From NCBI GenBank assembly GCA_017417215.1, contig JAFPZP010000063.1, positions 1 to 34,010 of the forward strand: a stretch of DNA of 34,010 nt, given 5' to 3'. A program made the position numbers and the translations under genes. A model generated the notes under the pieces. That model worked only from the letters and a program-made list of their open reading frames with translations. It had not been told where the DNA came from and did not search any database. Shown here in pieces: positions 17,612 through 25,385 of the stretch; the stretch's first letter is position 1; every line of letters begins with the position of its first letter. Source of the DNA: Candidatus Rifleibacteriota bacterium (GTDB lineage Bacteria > Muiribacteriota > Ozemobacteria > Ozemobacterales > Ozemobacteraceae).

Positions 17612-18916
17612 ATGTCAGATATTAACGCAAGATTAGAAGCAGTTGGATTAAAGGCAGCAGATATTATGCTTCCAAAGAAGGGCACTGATTTATCTAAATG
17701 GGCAGTAGTTGCCTGTGACCAGTATGAATCTGAAAAAGAATATTGGAAATCAGCATCAGATATAGTTGGTGAAGCACCTTCAACTCTTCGTCTTATATTC
17801 CCAGAATGCTATCTTGAAGATAATGATGGCGATCAACGCATTGCTAACATCAATGCTTCAATGAAGAAATATGTTGACGCCAAGTTATTTGATACATATA
17901 AAGAATCTTTCTTCCTGGTTCGCAGAACCTGCAGCGGCGTTTCAAGATGGGGTCTCATGGCTGCATTAGACCTTGACCGCTATAGTTGGGAAAAAGGTTC
18001 CAAGACCTTAATCAGAGCTACAGAAGGCACAATTCTTTCTAGAATTCCACCGAGAAAGAAAATCAGAAAAGATGCTCCTCTAGAAATTCCTCACATCATG
18101 GTTTTGATTTCTGATGAAAAGCGCTCTGTAATTGAACCTTTGGCAGCTAAAAAAGACAAACTTCAAAGCGTTTATGATGTTGAACTCATGAAAAATGGCG
18201 GTCATCTTGAAGCTTGGCTTGTAAATTCTGACGAAGACAAAGAAAACATCTGCAAAGCTTTTGAAGCTATATACGGTGCTCTTGATAAATCTAACCCATT
18301 ACTTTTTGCTATGGGTGATGGCAATCACAGTTTTGCAACAGCCAAGAGCTGCTGGGAAGATATTAAAGCTACTCTTACACCAGAACAGCAGAAGAATCAC
18401 CCCGCAAGATTCTGCCTTGTTGAATTAGAAAACATTTTCGATCCAGGCCTTGTATTTGAACCAATTCATCGTGTTTTCTTCAATGTTCCAGAAGATGTAT
18501 TCCTGAATGAACTCAAGAAAAACGCTGAATCTATTTCAATCGAAGAAGTTAGTTGCAAGAACTGCATCGCTGACAAGATTAAAGACCAGAGCGAACAGCG
18601 CTTCGGTTACTGTGTAGCCGGCAAGCATGCAGTTGTTACTCTTAAGAAACCTGCTGCCAACATCGCTGCAGGCACTCTCCAGAAGGTTATCGACGAACTG
18701 GTTAAACAAAAATACAATATCGGCTACATCCACGGTGCTGATGTTACTGATAAACAGGGTTCTGAAAAAGGCAATATAGGTATCTTCTTACCAGCTATTG
18801 ATAAGGGTACATTCTTCGAAACAATTATTAAAGACGGTGCCCTTCCCCGTAAGACCTTCTCTATGGGTGAAGCCAACGAAAAACGCTTCTACATGGAAGC
18901 TAGAGCGATTAAGTAA
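17612..18916 (+). CDS. DUF1015 family protein
   Basis: Conserved protein of unknown biochemical function, 434 aa as usual for the family. Recognised from the start, KAADIMLPKKGTDLSKWAVV, the CDQYES stretch, the hallmark MGDGNHSFATAK at 234-245, and HPARFCLVELENIFDPGL downstream. No signal peptide or membrane segment, so cytoplasmic. The GDGNHS motif looks like an active-site or ligand loop, but no reaction can be named. The start is supported by purine-rich AAGGAAAGG at 17593-17601, 10 nt upstream. It is alone on its strand and followed by a long repeat-rich gap. Confidence 0.92.
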   Translation: MSDINARLEAVGLKAADIMLPKKGTDLSKWAVVACDQYESEKEYWKSASDIVGEAPSTLRLIFPECYLEDNDGDQRIANINASMKKYVDAKLFDTYKESFFLVRRTCSGVSRWGLMAALDLDRYSWEKGSKTLIRATEGTILSRIPPRKKIRKDAPLEIPHIMVLISDEKRSVIEPLAAKKDKLQSVYDVELMKNGGHLEAWLVNSDEDKENICKAFEAIYGALDKSNPLLFAMGDGNHSFATAKSCWEDIKATLTPEQQKNHPARFCLVELENIFDPGLVFEPIHRVFFNVPEDVFLNELKKNAESISIEEVSCKNCIADKIKDQSEQRFGYCVAGKHAVVTLKKPAANIAAGTLQKVIDELVKQKYNIGYIHGADVTDKQGSEKGNIGIFLPAIDKGTFFETIIKDGALPRKTFSMGEANEKRFYMEARAIK

Positions 18917-18920
18917 GCTG

Positions 18921-18941
18921 TAAGATAGAAGATAAGAGATA
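18921..18941. repeat. Heptanucleotide array, unit (T/G/A)AAGATA-like
   Basis: Three in-register units, TAAGATA, GAAGATA, AGAGATA, directly after the DUF1015 stop. The units match those before the same gene (17475-17516), so DUF1015 is flanked on both sides by related arrays. The array runs straight into the 85-bp palindromic element. Confidence 0.65.
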
Positions 18942-18943
18942 AA

Positions 18944-19028
18944 AGAAGTCTACCCATTGTCATAAACGTATAGCTTTCAGAGCTAAAGCCCATACGCTAT
19001 ACTTTTTATGACAAATGTGTAGACTTCT
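18944..19028 (+). repeat. 85-bp imperfect palindromic element, copy 1
   Basis: Bounded by perfect 10-bp inverted ends AGAAGTCTAC/GTAGACTTCT. The arms keep pairing inward with a few mismatches and single-base bulges (GTCATAAA with TTTATGAC, GTATAGC with GCTATAC) for about 30 bp. The centre has a further GCTTT/AAAGC mini-stem. A second copy at 30023-30104 is in the opposite orientation and nearly identical over 77 bp; I see one substitution in the shared GTCTAC-to-GTAGAC part. No open reading frame. No clear target duplication. Could be a MITE-type element or a structured RNA. Confidence 0.85.
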
Positions 19029-19070
19029 CTTTATTTTCAATTCTCACCTTTCAGTTTTCCGTTTTCATCC

Positions 19071-19091
19071 CATCACTCACCACAAACCACA
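19071..19091. repeat. Short heptanucleotide array, unit CACCACA-like
   Basis: CATCACT, CACCACA, AACCACA in 7-bp register, related to the array at 19471-19498 (CACCACT). Each of these two arrays is followed at once by a strong terminator-type hairpin (19093-19124 and 19503-19542). Confidence 0.5.
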
Positions 19092-19092
19092 G

Positions 19093-19124
19093 AAAAAAGC
19101 TCGTCATTAATGACGAGCTTTTTT
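19093..19124. terminator. Perfect bidirectional Rho-independent terminator
   Basis: A 32-bp perfect palindrome: six A, then GCTCGTCA paired with TGACGAGC, then six T. It has a T-run in both directions. It lies between the plus-strand DUF1015 gene and the minus-strand cyclase and could stop transcripts from both sides. Confidence 0.88.
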
Positions 19125-19139
19125 ATTACAAAACAAATT

Positions 19140-19202
19140 CTTATTCCAATTTACGATCCAAAATGGAATAAGAGAAAACCTTATTCCAAAAATTGGAATA
19201 AG
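19140..19202. repeat. Two tandem hairpins with the same stem
   Basis: CTTATTCCA (19140-19148) pairs with TGGAATAAG (19164-19172), and the same stem is repeated as a perfect palindrome with a 3-nt loop at 19180-19202 (arms CTTATTCCAA and TTGGAATAAG). The loops differ. Any strand could carry the signal. Function unknown. Confidence 0.7.
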
Positions 19203-19311
19203 CAAATTTTTAATTGATCCCGCAGCAAAGCTGAGAGTAAGCGCGAGAGCTCTATTCTCCGCACAAAGCGCGTTCCCTTTTAGATTATAATAGCCTAACC
19301 TAGAATTATTC

Positions 19312-19403
19312 TGGATTGCCACGCAGTCTTCGACTGCTCTACGACTCCTTGCCATCCCTGGCGCTCGCTTGCATGGCAACCTCCTGTTGCTCAGCAATGA
19401 CGG
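19312..19403. repeat. GGATTGCC...GCAATGACG hairpin-rich repeat
   Basis: A 92-bp block more G+C-rich than its surroundings, opening with TGGATTGCCACG and closing with GCAATGACGG. It contains GCAGTC-TTC-GACTGC (19323-19337) and a 7-bp stem TTGCCAT/ATGGCAA (19349-19355 with 19373-19379). Similar GGATTGC...GCAATGAC repeats occur in many unrelated bacteria, from memory. Only one copy is in the window. Confidence 0.55.
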
Positions 19404-19448
19404 TTTTGGTAGCAACTAACGATTTCTAAAACTAATCCCTTCTCCCTT

Positions 19449-19465
19449 GCCAAGCTTCGCTTGGC
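19449..19465. repeat. Hairpin GCCAAGC-TTC-GCTTGGC
   Basis: Perfect 7-bp stem with a TTC loop. The same stem with a GTA loop recurs at 19641-19657, so the pair brackets the 19466-19640 stretch. Confidence 0.6.
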
Positions 19466-19470
19466 CTACA

Positions 19471-19498
19471 CACCACTCACCACTCATCACTCACCACA
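19471..19498. repeat. Heptanucleotide array, unit CACCACT
   Basis: Four units in register: CACCACT, CACCACT, CATCACT, CACCACA. It leads directly into the terminator hairpin at 19503-19542. Confidence 0.75.
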
Positions 19499-19502
19499 AA
19501 AC

Positions 19503-19542
19503 ACATTTAAAAAAGCTGGCATTCGCCAGCTTTTTTAAATGT
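19503..19542. terminator. Perfect bidirectional terminator, 18-bp stem
   Basis: Arms run 19503-19520 and 19525-19542 with an ATTC loop and no mismatch; the core GCTGGC/GCCAGC is flanked by A6 and T6 runs. On the minus strand it lies about 120 nt beyond the cyclase stop and is the likely terminator of that long operon. Confidence 0.88.
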
Positions 19543-19603
19543 AAATCACTTAGTTATTCTGATACTATTGTTCGTAAGCTTACTTGCCTTTTTCTTAACA
19601 ATA

Positions 19604-19638
19604 ACTACAACAACTACCAACTACCAACTACAATAACT
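19604..19638. repeat. Heptanucleotide array, unit CAACTAC
   Basis: Three exact CAACTAC units (19611-19631) with decayed units on each side, placed between the terminator at 19503-19542 and the cyclase stop codon. The reading frame across it is not gene-like. Confidence 0.75.
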
Positions 19639-19640
19639 AC

Positions 19641-19657
19641 GCCAAGCGTAGCTTGGC
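19641..19657. repeat. Hairpin GCCAAGC-GTA-GCTTGGC
   Basis: Second copy of the GCCAAGC stem, with a GTA loop in place of TTC. It ends 2 nt from the cyclase stop codon (19660). Confidence 0.6.
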
Positions 19658-19659
19658 TG

Positions 19660-22600
19660 TTACTTGTGCGTAAGTATATAACGTCCATCCCAGCCTTCTG
19701 GAGGTGGATTAACCTTGTATTCATTACAGCGTGTAATATAAGTTTTTGACGGACCATCATTGGGGTCGAGCTTCAAAACTTCTTCAAAAGTAGCTATGGC
19801 TTCATCCCATTTTCTTTCAAGATGGAGCTGAATAGCTTTATCATAAAGTTCTGTCTTTTCAAACCAGCCTTCTGGCTCATCACCAATTTTACAAACCAGT
19901 TCGTGAACCTTAACCGGTTCTTTCTTACCCTTAACAGCCAAAAAGTCTAAGAAACGACCTCTGACAGCGTGTTTAACTCGCTGATAGGTATTGTCGCTGA
20001 CCATCATCATAGTGCCATATTCTTTATTGGCGCCTTCAAGACGTGAAGCTAAGTTAACACCGTCACCCATACAGGTGAAGTTCATCTGAGCCTTCTGCGA
20101 ACCCATGTAACCGACAACAACATCTTGTGTATTAATACCGCATCTGGCAGCTACTTTCGGGAAACCTCGTCTAGCCCAATCTATCTGCAGTTCCTTGATC
20201 TTTTTCTGCATTGCTATTGCACAAAGAACCGCTTTAACAGCATGATCTTCCTGTTTTTTCGGGAAATTCCAAAAAGCCATTACTGCGTCACCAATGAATT
20301 TATCTAGAGTTCCACCGTATTCAAACAAAAGATCAGTCATAGCACCTAAATATTCATTAAGTAATATAACCAGATCTTCTGGTGAAAGACCTTCTGAAAT
20401 TGTAGTAAAACCTGCAACGTCAGAGAAGAAAATTGTCAGTTCAGTCTTGGTTCCGCCTGGTCTTACCAAATCAGGATTATCAAGCATATACTGAACAACG
20501 TCAGCAGAAACGAACTTAGAGAACATTGCTTTTGTAGTATTAGCTTTTTTACGCTGTTTTAAGTAATTAATCAAAGTATTAGCAAACCATATAGACAGTA
20601 TAGCTGTTAATAAAGGAGCTAACTTTACAACCTGTCCCAGCAAGTGATAAGAAAAATAGCTACAAATACTAGCTAACATAACAATTACTAATGATATTAG
20701 TGTTCCAATAACAGGAGAATAGATTTCTAATACAAAGGCTGTAACTATACAACAAATAATTAACGAGAAAAGAGTAATATAAAAATTTGGTCTTCTAATA
20801 AAGTTTCTATTAAGTAAATTCATGATAATATTAGCATGAATTTCTATTCCCATTAATGGGTCATTAGATACTTGTAAACCTGTTGGATAGGACACAGGAG
20901 TAGGATAAAAATCGAAATCAGTAGCCTCAAAGGGGCCAGCTATGTAGACTCTTTCTCCCTTGTTTTCCATCTTCTTTCCTAAAGTTCTTCTATGAGCAAA
21001 ATTAGGATCTAGCCTTGTTTTATCAGGATTTTTCTTTAAAAATTCTTTTAAAACATTATCATCTAAAGCTTCATAATAAGAAACCGAATTTATACCAGCA
21101 TATTTATTGTTGCCTTTTCTAGTAGAACCAGCATAATTAATATAAATTCTACCTTCTGCAGATAATGGGATTTCTAAGTCTTTTATTTTTAAAAGACCAT
21201 TAAACTTTCCTTTACAGAAATCTTCTCTTATTTCTTCAAATACTTTCTTTTGAACCTCAATATAAGAAGGTTCAGCAATAGCCAGTTTCTTATTTATTTC
21301 TTCAATTTCTTTTTCAGATTCTTTAACTATAGTCCCAAAACCATCTCTGCCTTTTTTATCTTTAATTGTTTTTTTCAATTCTTCTAAGCGCTTAGGCAAA
21401 ACAAATTTGTTGTCATAATCTAATTTTTCTAATGCTATTTTCAATGCAAAAGAAGGTTTTATAGTCTGAGTAGCAATCAAATTATTGTTGGCATCGTATA
21501 CTTTCTCGTCTACCATAATTATTACTGGAGCTTCAGTAATATATGATTTGCTGCCTTGAGTCATATCAATCATTGCATAATCAATGTTATTCTTATTTTC
21601 TAGAAAAAGTTCATATGGTTTTATAAAGATATTTTCAACAATACCCTGCTTATTATTTTGAGAAAGCTCAACAAGTTTATCAGATGAGGTTTGTTTCGAA
21701 TCACCAGGATTATTATCTGTATATTTCATCATTTGAGTAAAAGAACCCTCATCTCTGGCACCTTCATCTTCAATACTTTCAGTTTTTCTGCGTGCCGCAA
21801 GAACAACCTTGCTTTTTATATTTTTAAAAGTATTAGCTAATTCTTGATCGTATTCCTTGGTTTTTTCGCCTTGGAGTACAAAGTCAAATCCAATTACAGA
21901 AGCAGGTTCTACCCAATAAGAAGTATCTCGGCCATAAGTTTTTAATTTTAGAGTAAGAGTAAAAAAGTTTTTTTCTGTTCCAGCATTATCTTCACGTTTC
22001 TTTAAAGTTGGAAACAATCTAAATTCATAGACCATTTCGGCATACCCGAGATTATTTAATAGATTCTGAAATCTAGTAAGAATTTCTTCGATGCTTTGTT
22101 TTTGGGATTTGTTTCCCCTGGTATCTTTTTTACTATTTTTTATCTCATCATTATTGTCATTTAAATCCAAAAGATTTTCTATTTCTTCTTTAACCTGTTT
22201 AGAATCCCAATCTACGCAAAGAGTTGGGAAAATCAGATATTTACTTCCGCCAGCAAGAACTTTAAATAGATTTTGTCCTCTAGGTTTCCAAGTATTTCCT
22301 GTAACTTTTATAAAAGAAGTAAAACCTGGTTTGTCCTTATTTTCAGTTTTCTTAAAATAATCACTGACCTGTTTCGAATCACCTTTCCATTTATCTTGAT
22401 CATAGTAATCTAGATTTTTACTATTTTTGTTTTCGCTTTCATCCAGCAAATTATTCCATTCGTTCCAAGAAGTAGAGATTGGTCTCTGATTACGTATTTT
22501 TTCATATAAACCTATTTTTATAGTTAATAAGTCAAAACTTTGAGAACGGCTTTTAAAAGGAGATTCTCTTTTTTGTCTCTGACCTAAAAATTTGAACATA

Positions 22601-22890
22601 GAAGAATGGATATGTCTATTATTAATATCCATGTTAAGTAAAGAAGATGAAGTTTCATCTTTTTTTACTACAGTTACCAGCTTAGGATCTTTAGGCAACT
22701 GATAACCAATTTGATATATTAATGCTTGTAAGTATCTTTCTAACTCAGTAAAACCTAGGGTTATTTCAATACTAAACACAATCACAAAAACGACTAAAGC
22801 AATCAATCTAATTGTATAATTTTTATCTTTTCTGAAAAAAAACTTAGACAATTTGCTTTTAATATTAGACAATTTGGCAGAAATACTCAT
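19660..22890 (-). CDS. CHASE2-domain adenylate/guanylate cyclase with C-terminal TPR
   Basis: Membrane receptor cyclase predicted to make cAMP (or cGMP). A membrane segment at about 28-46 is followed by an extracytoplasmic CHASE2-type sensor to about residue 700, ending in LMGIEIHANIIMNLL. Three membrane helices follow (about 703-722, 727-748, 752-773). The class III catalytic domain has both metal aspartates, D824 (FFSDVAGF) and D868 (KFIGDAVMAFW). A short TPR-like tail (1014-1042) closes with PPPEGWDGRYILTHK, typical of this architecture. The sensor region is roughly twice the usual size, enlarged by charged, low-complexity inserts. AGGA lies 7 nt before the ATG, which overlaps the GH57 TGA by 4 nt. 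Substrate choice cannot be read safely. Confidence 0.92.
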   Translation of the reverse strand: MSISAKLSNIKSKLSKFFFRKDKNYTIRLIALVVFVIVFSIEITLGFTELERYLQALIYQIGYQLPKDPKLVTVVKKDETSSSLLNMDINNRHIHSSMFKFLGQRQKRESPFKSRSQSFDLLTIKIGLYEKIRNQRPISTSWNEWNNLLDESENKNSKNLDYYDQDKWKGDSKQVSDYFKKTENKDKPGFTSFIKVTGNTWKPRGQNLFKVLAGGSKYLIFPTLCVDWDSKQVKEEIENLLDLNDNNDEIKNSKKDTRGNKSQKQSIEEILTRFQNLLNNLGYAEMVYEFRLFPTLKKREDNAGTEKNFFTLTLKLKTYGRDTSYWVEPASVIGFDFVLQGEKTKEYDQELANTFKNIKSKVVLAARRKTESIEDEGARDEGSFTQMMKYTDNNPGDSKQTSSDKLVELSQNNKQGIVENIFIKPYELFLENKNNIDYAMIDMTQGSKSYITEAPVIIMVDEKVYDANNNLIATQTIKPSFALKIALEKLDYDNKFVLPKRLEELKKTIKDKKGRDGFGTIVKESEKEIEEINKKLAIAEPSYIEVQKKVFEEIREDFCKGKFNGLLKIKDLEIPLSAEGRIYINYAGSTRKGNNKYAGINSVSYYEALDDNVLKEFLKKNPDKTRLDPNFAHRRTLGKKMENKGERVYIAGPFEATDFDFYPTPVSYPTGLQVSNDPLMGIEIHANIIMNLLNRNFIRRPNFYITLFSLIICCIVTAFVLEIYSPVIGTLISLVIVMLASICSYFSYHLLGQVVKLAPLLTAILSIWFANTLINYLKQRKKANTTKAMFSKFVSADVVQYMLDNPDLVRPGGTKTELTIFFSDVAGFTTISEGLSPEDLVILLNEYLGAMTDLLFEYGGTLDKFIGDAVMAFWNFPKKQEDHAVKAVLCAIAMQKKIKELQIDWARRGFPKVAARCGINTQDVVVGYMGSQKAQMNFTCMGDGVNLASRLEGANKEYGTMMMVSDNTYQRVKHAVRGRFLDFLAVKGKKEPVKVHELVCKIGDEPEGWFEKTELYDKAIQLHLERKWDEAIATFEEVLKLDPNDGPSKTYITRCNEYKVNPPPEGWDGRYILTHK

Positions 22891-24509
22891 TTGTCGTTCC
22901 TACTACTTCTATAGACTCTATAATCCATTTCAGGGAAAATATTATCCCTTTTTTCTACTTCACGCAACCAGGATTCATTTATCTGACCTTTATTGATATC
23001 TTCATAAAGCTTTGTAAAACGGAAAACGTGATCTTTTACTCTCTTTTTAGCATAACCAACAGTAGTATCCATTTTCATGATAAAAGCCCAATCAGATGAT
23101 TGAAGAAGCATAAGTTCTCGTGCTGCCTGATTCAAAGCATCTTTTGTTAGCCCTTCTGCATCAGGGAAAGTGTCAGCTAGTTTTATCATACGCTCTGCTG
23201 CTTTGTGCATATGCGGATATATATAAGCATTGGTTTCATTCAACCATACTTCGCTATAACCATTTGCACCCCAGGTTGAATCAGAAGGGGTAGCTTCCTG
23301 AATTCCAGGATAATAATCAATATAATCAGATGGTGTTACCAAGCTGACATACTTGCTTTCAAGAGAGGTTTTCTTCAAGACATAGTAAATAAAATCAGGT
23401 CCTTCATACCACCAATGACCGAATAATTCGCAATCATATGGAGCAACTACAATAGGCTTGCGATCCATATGTTTCATCAAATATTCTACTTGTCGTTCTC
23501 TGCACCATATAAAGTGAGCACCATGTGAAGCCGCTCTTTTCATAGCTTCCTGATAAGAATAAGGCTCTTTCTGGGAAGAATTTCTGTCGGTAATTCTATA
23601 ATACTTAATTCCTGTATTAAGCCTCATACCAGATTCATGAATATATGGCTTTATATAATCAAAATCTAAATCATAGCCAATATCTCTATAAAACTCTCTA
23701 TAATAGGGATCTCCAGGATAACCAATTATAGATGACCAGACCTGATGACCACTTTCCATGTCACGCCCAAAAGCCTTTACACCTGAGGGGCATTTTATTG
23801 GTGCATAAACTCCATAAGTCGGTCTTGGCTCAGCCTTAGTTATTCCGTGAGAATCTGTGATAAAATATTCAATACCAAAATCATTTAATATTTTATCATC
23901 TCCTCTATGGAAGGCACATTCAGCAAGCCATATTCCCCTAGGCTGCCTATTAAAAAATCTTACATATTCACTTACACCAACCTCAATCTGTGCTCTTACA
24001 GAAGGTCTGTAATCCTTCATTAAAGGCAAAAAGCCATGAGTCGCACAACAGGTAATAATTTCTAAAACACCTTTTTCTTGAAAATATTTAAATGCGGAAA
24101 TTAAATTATGTTCTAATTTTTCGAAAATATCTCTAAATTTTCTGTATTTATCTCTATATAACCTTGCTGTATTATAAAATTCAGGCATATCTTTTGTTCT
24201 GGTTACTTCTTTTTCAGATAATTCTTCAAGTTTTGCAAGATAATCAGAATATCTATCCATCAAAAGCTCATCTGAAAGCATATTTAGAAGAGGGGGTGTC
24301 AAAGTCATTGTTATACGGAAATCAATGCCTTCATTTATTAATTTATAAAATACATCTATTAATGGAATATAAGTTTCTGTAATTGCTTCATACAGCCATC
24401 TTTCTTCCATCATATCAGAGTATTCAGGATGTCTAACAAAAGGCAGATGAGCATGAAGAATTATTGATAAAAATCCGGGTCTTAAATCTAATTTATTATT
24501 ATTTTGCAT
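22887..24509 (-). CDS. GH57 1,4-alpha-glucan branching enzyme
   Basis: Glycoside hydrolase family 57 with the DUF1957-type C-terminal helical domain, the architecture of alpha-1,6-branching enzymes for glycogen-like polymers. Motif 1 is HAHLPFVRHPE (H19, H21), the nucleophile motif is GIWLAEC (E197), and the acid/base motif is YDCELFGHWWYEGP (D359). The C-terminal part, from about 420, contains WGANGYSEVWLNETNAYIYP and ends in long helices. At 540 aa it has normal length, and no signal peptide is visible, so it is cytoplasmic. The DUF4912 gene upstream is a common companion. The Shine-Dalgarno candidate GGGGAG lies 13 nt from the ATG inside a repeat hairpin, which is unusual. Confidence 0.92.
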   Translation of the reverse strand: MQNNNKLDLRPGFLSIILHAHLPFVRHPEYSDMMEERWLYEAITETYIPLIDVFYKLINEGIDFRITMTLTPPLLNMLSDELLMDRYSDYLAKLEELSEKEVTRTKDMPEFYNTARLYRDKYRKFRDIFEKLEHNLISAFKYFQEKGVLEIITCCATHGFLPLMKDYRPSVRAQIEVGVSEYVRFFNRQPRGIWLAECAFHRGDDKILNDFGIEYFITDSHGITKAEPRPTYGVYAPIKCPSGVKAFGRDMESGHQVWSSIIGYPGDPYYREFYRDIGYDLDFDYIKPYIHESGMRLNTGIKYYRITDRNSSQKEPYSYQEAMKRAASHGAHFIWCRERQVEYLMKHMDRKPIVVAPYDCELFGHWWYEGPDFIYYVLKKTSLESKYVSLVTPSDYIDYYPGIQEATPSDSTWGANGYSEVWLNETNAYIYPHMHKAAERMIKLADTFPDAEGLTKDALNQAARELMLLQSSDWAFIMKMDTTVGYAKKRVKDHVFRFTKLYEDINKGQINESWLREVEKRDNIFPEMDYRVYRSSRNDK

Positions 24510-24523
24510 TTTTTTATTTTTGC

Positions 24524-24617
24524 TCCCCTTTATAAGGGGAAAAGTCAGCGATAGCTGACAGAGAGGTTTTAAAATCCCCCTGTCTACTTCGTAGACATCC
24601 CCCTTTACCCAAGGGGG
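24524..24617. repeat. Multi-hairpin intergenic element (family copy A)
   Basis: Fills most of the 111-nt gap between DUF4912 and GH57. In plus-strand order: TCCCC/GGGGA palindrome (24524-24540), GTCAGC-GATA-GCTGAC (24544-24559), GTCTAC-TTC-GTAGAC (24582-24596), and CCCCC/GGGGG (24599-24617). The part from 24571 matches copies at 28172 and 29954 in the same orientation. In the transcribed (minus) sense the last arm of the first palindrome supplies the GH57 Shine-Dalgarno. Confidence 0.85.
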
Positions 24618-24620
24618 TGT

Positions 24621-25385
24621 TTATCTTTTTAACAATTCATCGGAACTGCCAATTGTATGGGAATCGCATTCTTCATCATTACCAATAGCTTTATTTAAAT
24701 CAAAATTTTCTATTATTTCTATAATTTCGTTAATATTGCTATTTGCTATTTCTTGTAATTCAGAATCATTTTCTTCAGCAATCTTTTCTTCTTCAATAAC
24801 GGGTTTTGCTGGTACCCACTCAGCAATATTTTCTGATAGCTTATCGGTAGGAATATGTATTGGATTTGAAGTAGCTAATACTTCATCGCCAATAGAGGGA
24901 ATACGAATACAAAGTTGAACAAAATAATCACAATCGCTATCATTCAAGCTCAAATACCAATTATCACAATTTTCAGGTAATTTAATGTCAAAAGAATAAT
25001 TAAGAGAGGTATTAAAAACACGAAGGAATAACTCGGTGTGTGCATATTCAAAAGCACCAAGCTTTATTTCAAGTTTCTTTTGCTCAATAGAAGAAAATTC
25101 CCAATAAACCCATGCCCAATGAGGGTCTCTAGCTTGAGCAACAACTCTTGTTTCACCGTATTCAGAAGGTAAATCGCCAGTAAGCTCTTCTTCTGTTATT
25201 ACTACAGAAGAAGGGATTGACGAAGTATTAATTAATTCAACATTTTCAAAAGTCGAATTTAAATTTGAAAACTTATTATTTATAAGCCCAGCCTTATCTT
25301 CTTCTAATAATTCATTAGGCTCAATAGGCTTAGTTTTTAAGTTTACAGGAATAGCGACACTATTTAAAATGTCGTTCTGACTCAT
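24621..25385 (-). CDS. DUF4912 domain protein
   Basis: Recognised by the DUF4912 core RDPHWAWVYWEF at about 88-99, followed by a beta-rich stretch (ELFLRVFNT, NWYLSLNDSDCDYFVQLCIR, ending in EWVP) to about 195. The N-terminal 75 and C-terminal 60 residues are acidic and low in complexity. Function is unknown; the aromatic core resembles small beta domains that sit next to alpha-glucan enzymes, and here it directly precedes the GH57 branching enzyme. In other bacteria DUF4912 is often fused to an N-terminal Rho_N/SAP-like domain. Here that domain is encoded by the preceding AT-hook gene, whose TGA overlaps this ATG by 4 nt, so it looks like a split version of the same unit. Confidence 0.88.
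   Translation of the reverse strand: MSQNDILNSVAIPVNLKTKPIEPNELLEEDKAGLINNKFSNLNSTFENVELINTSSIPSSVVITEEELTGDLPSEYGETRVVAQARDPHWAWVYWEFSSIEQKKLEIKLGAFEYAHTELFLRVFNTSLNYSFDIKLPENCDNWYLSLNDSDCDYFVQLCIRIPSIGDEVLATSNPIHIPTDKLSENIAEWVPAKPVIEEEKIAEENDSELQEIANSNINEIIEIIENFDLNKAIGNDEECDSHTIGSSDELLKR

Noticed and set aside
19107-19415. 102-codon minus-strand frame in the repeat-rich gap
   Set aside because: It runs through hairpins, a terminator and the GGATTGC-type repeat, with no ribosome binding site.
19447-19749. 100-codon plus-strand frame
   Set aside because: It is built from a heptamer array, a terminator and the antisense end of the cyclase gene.
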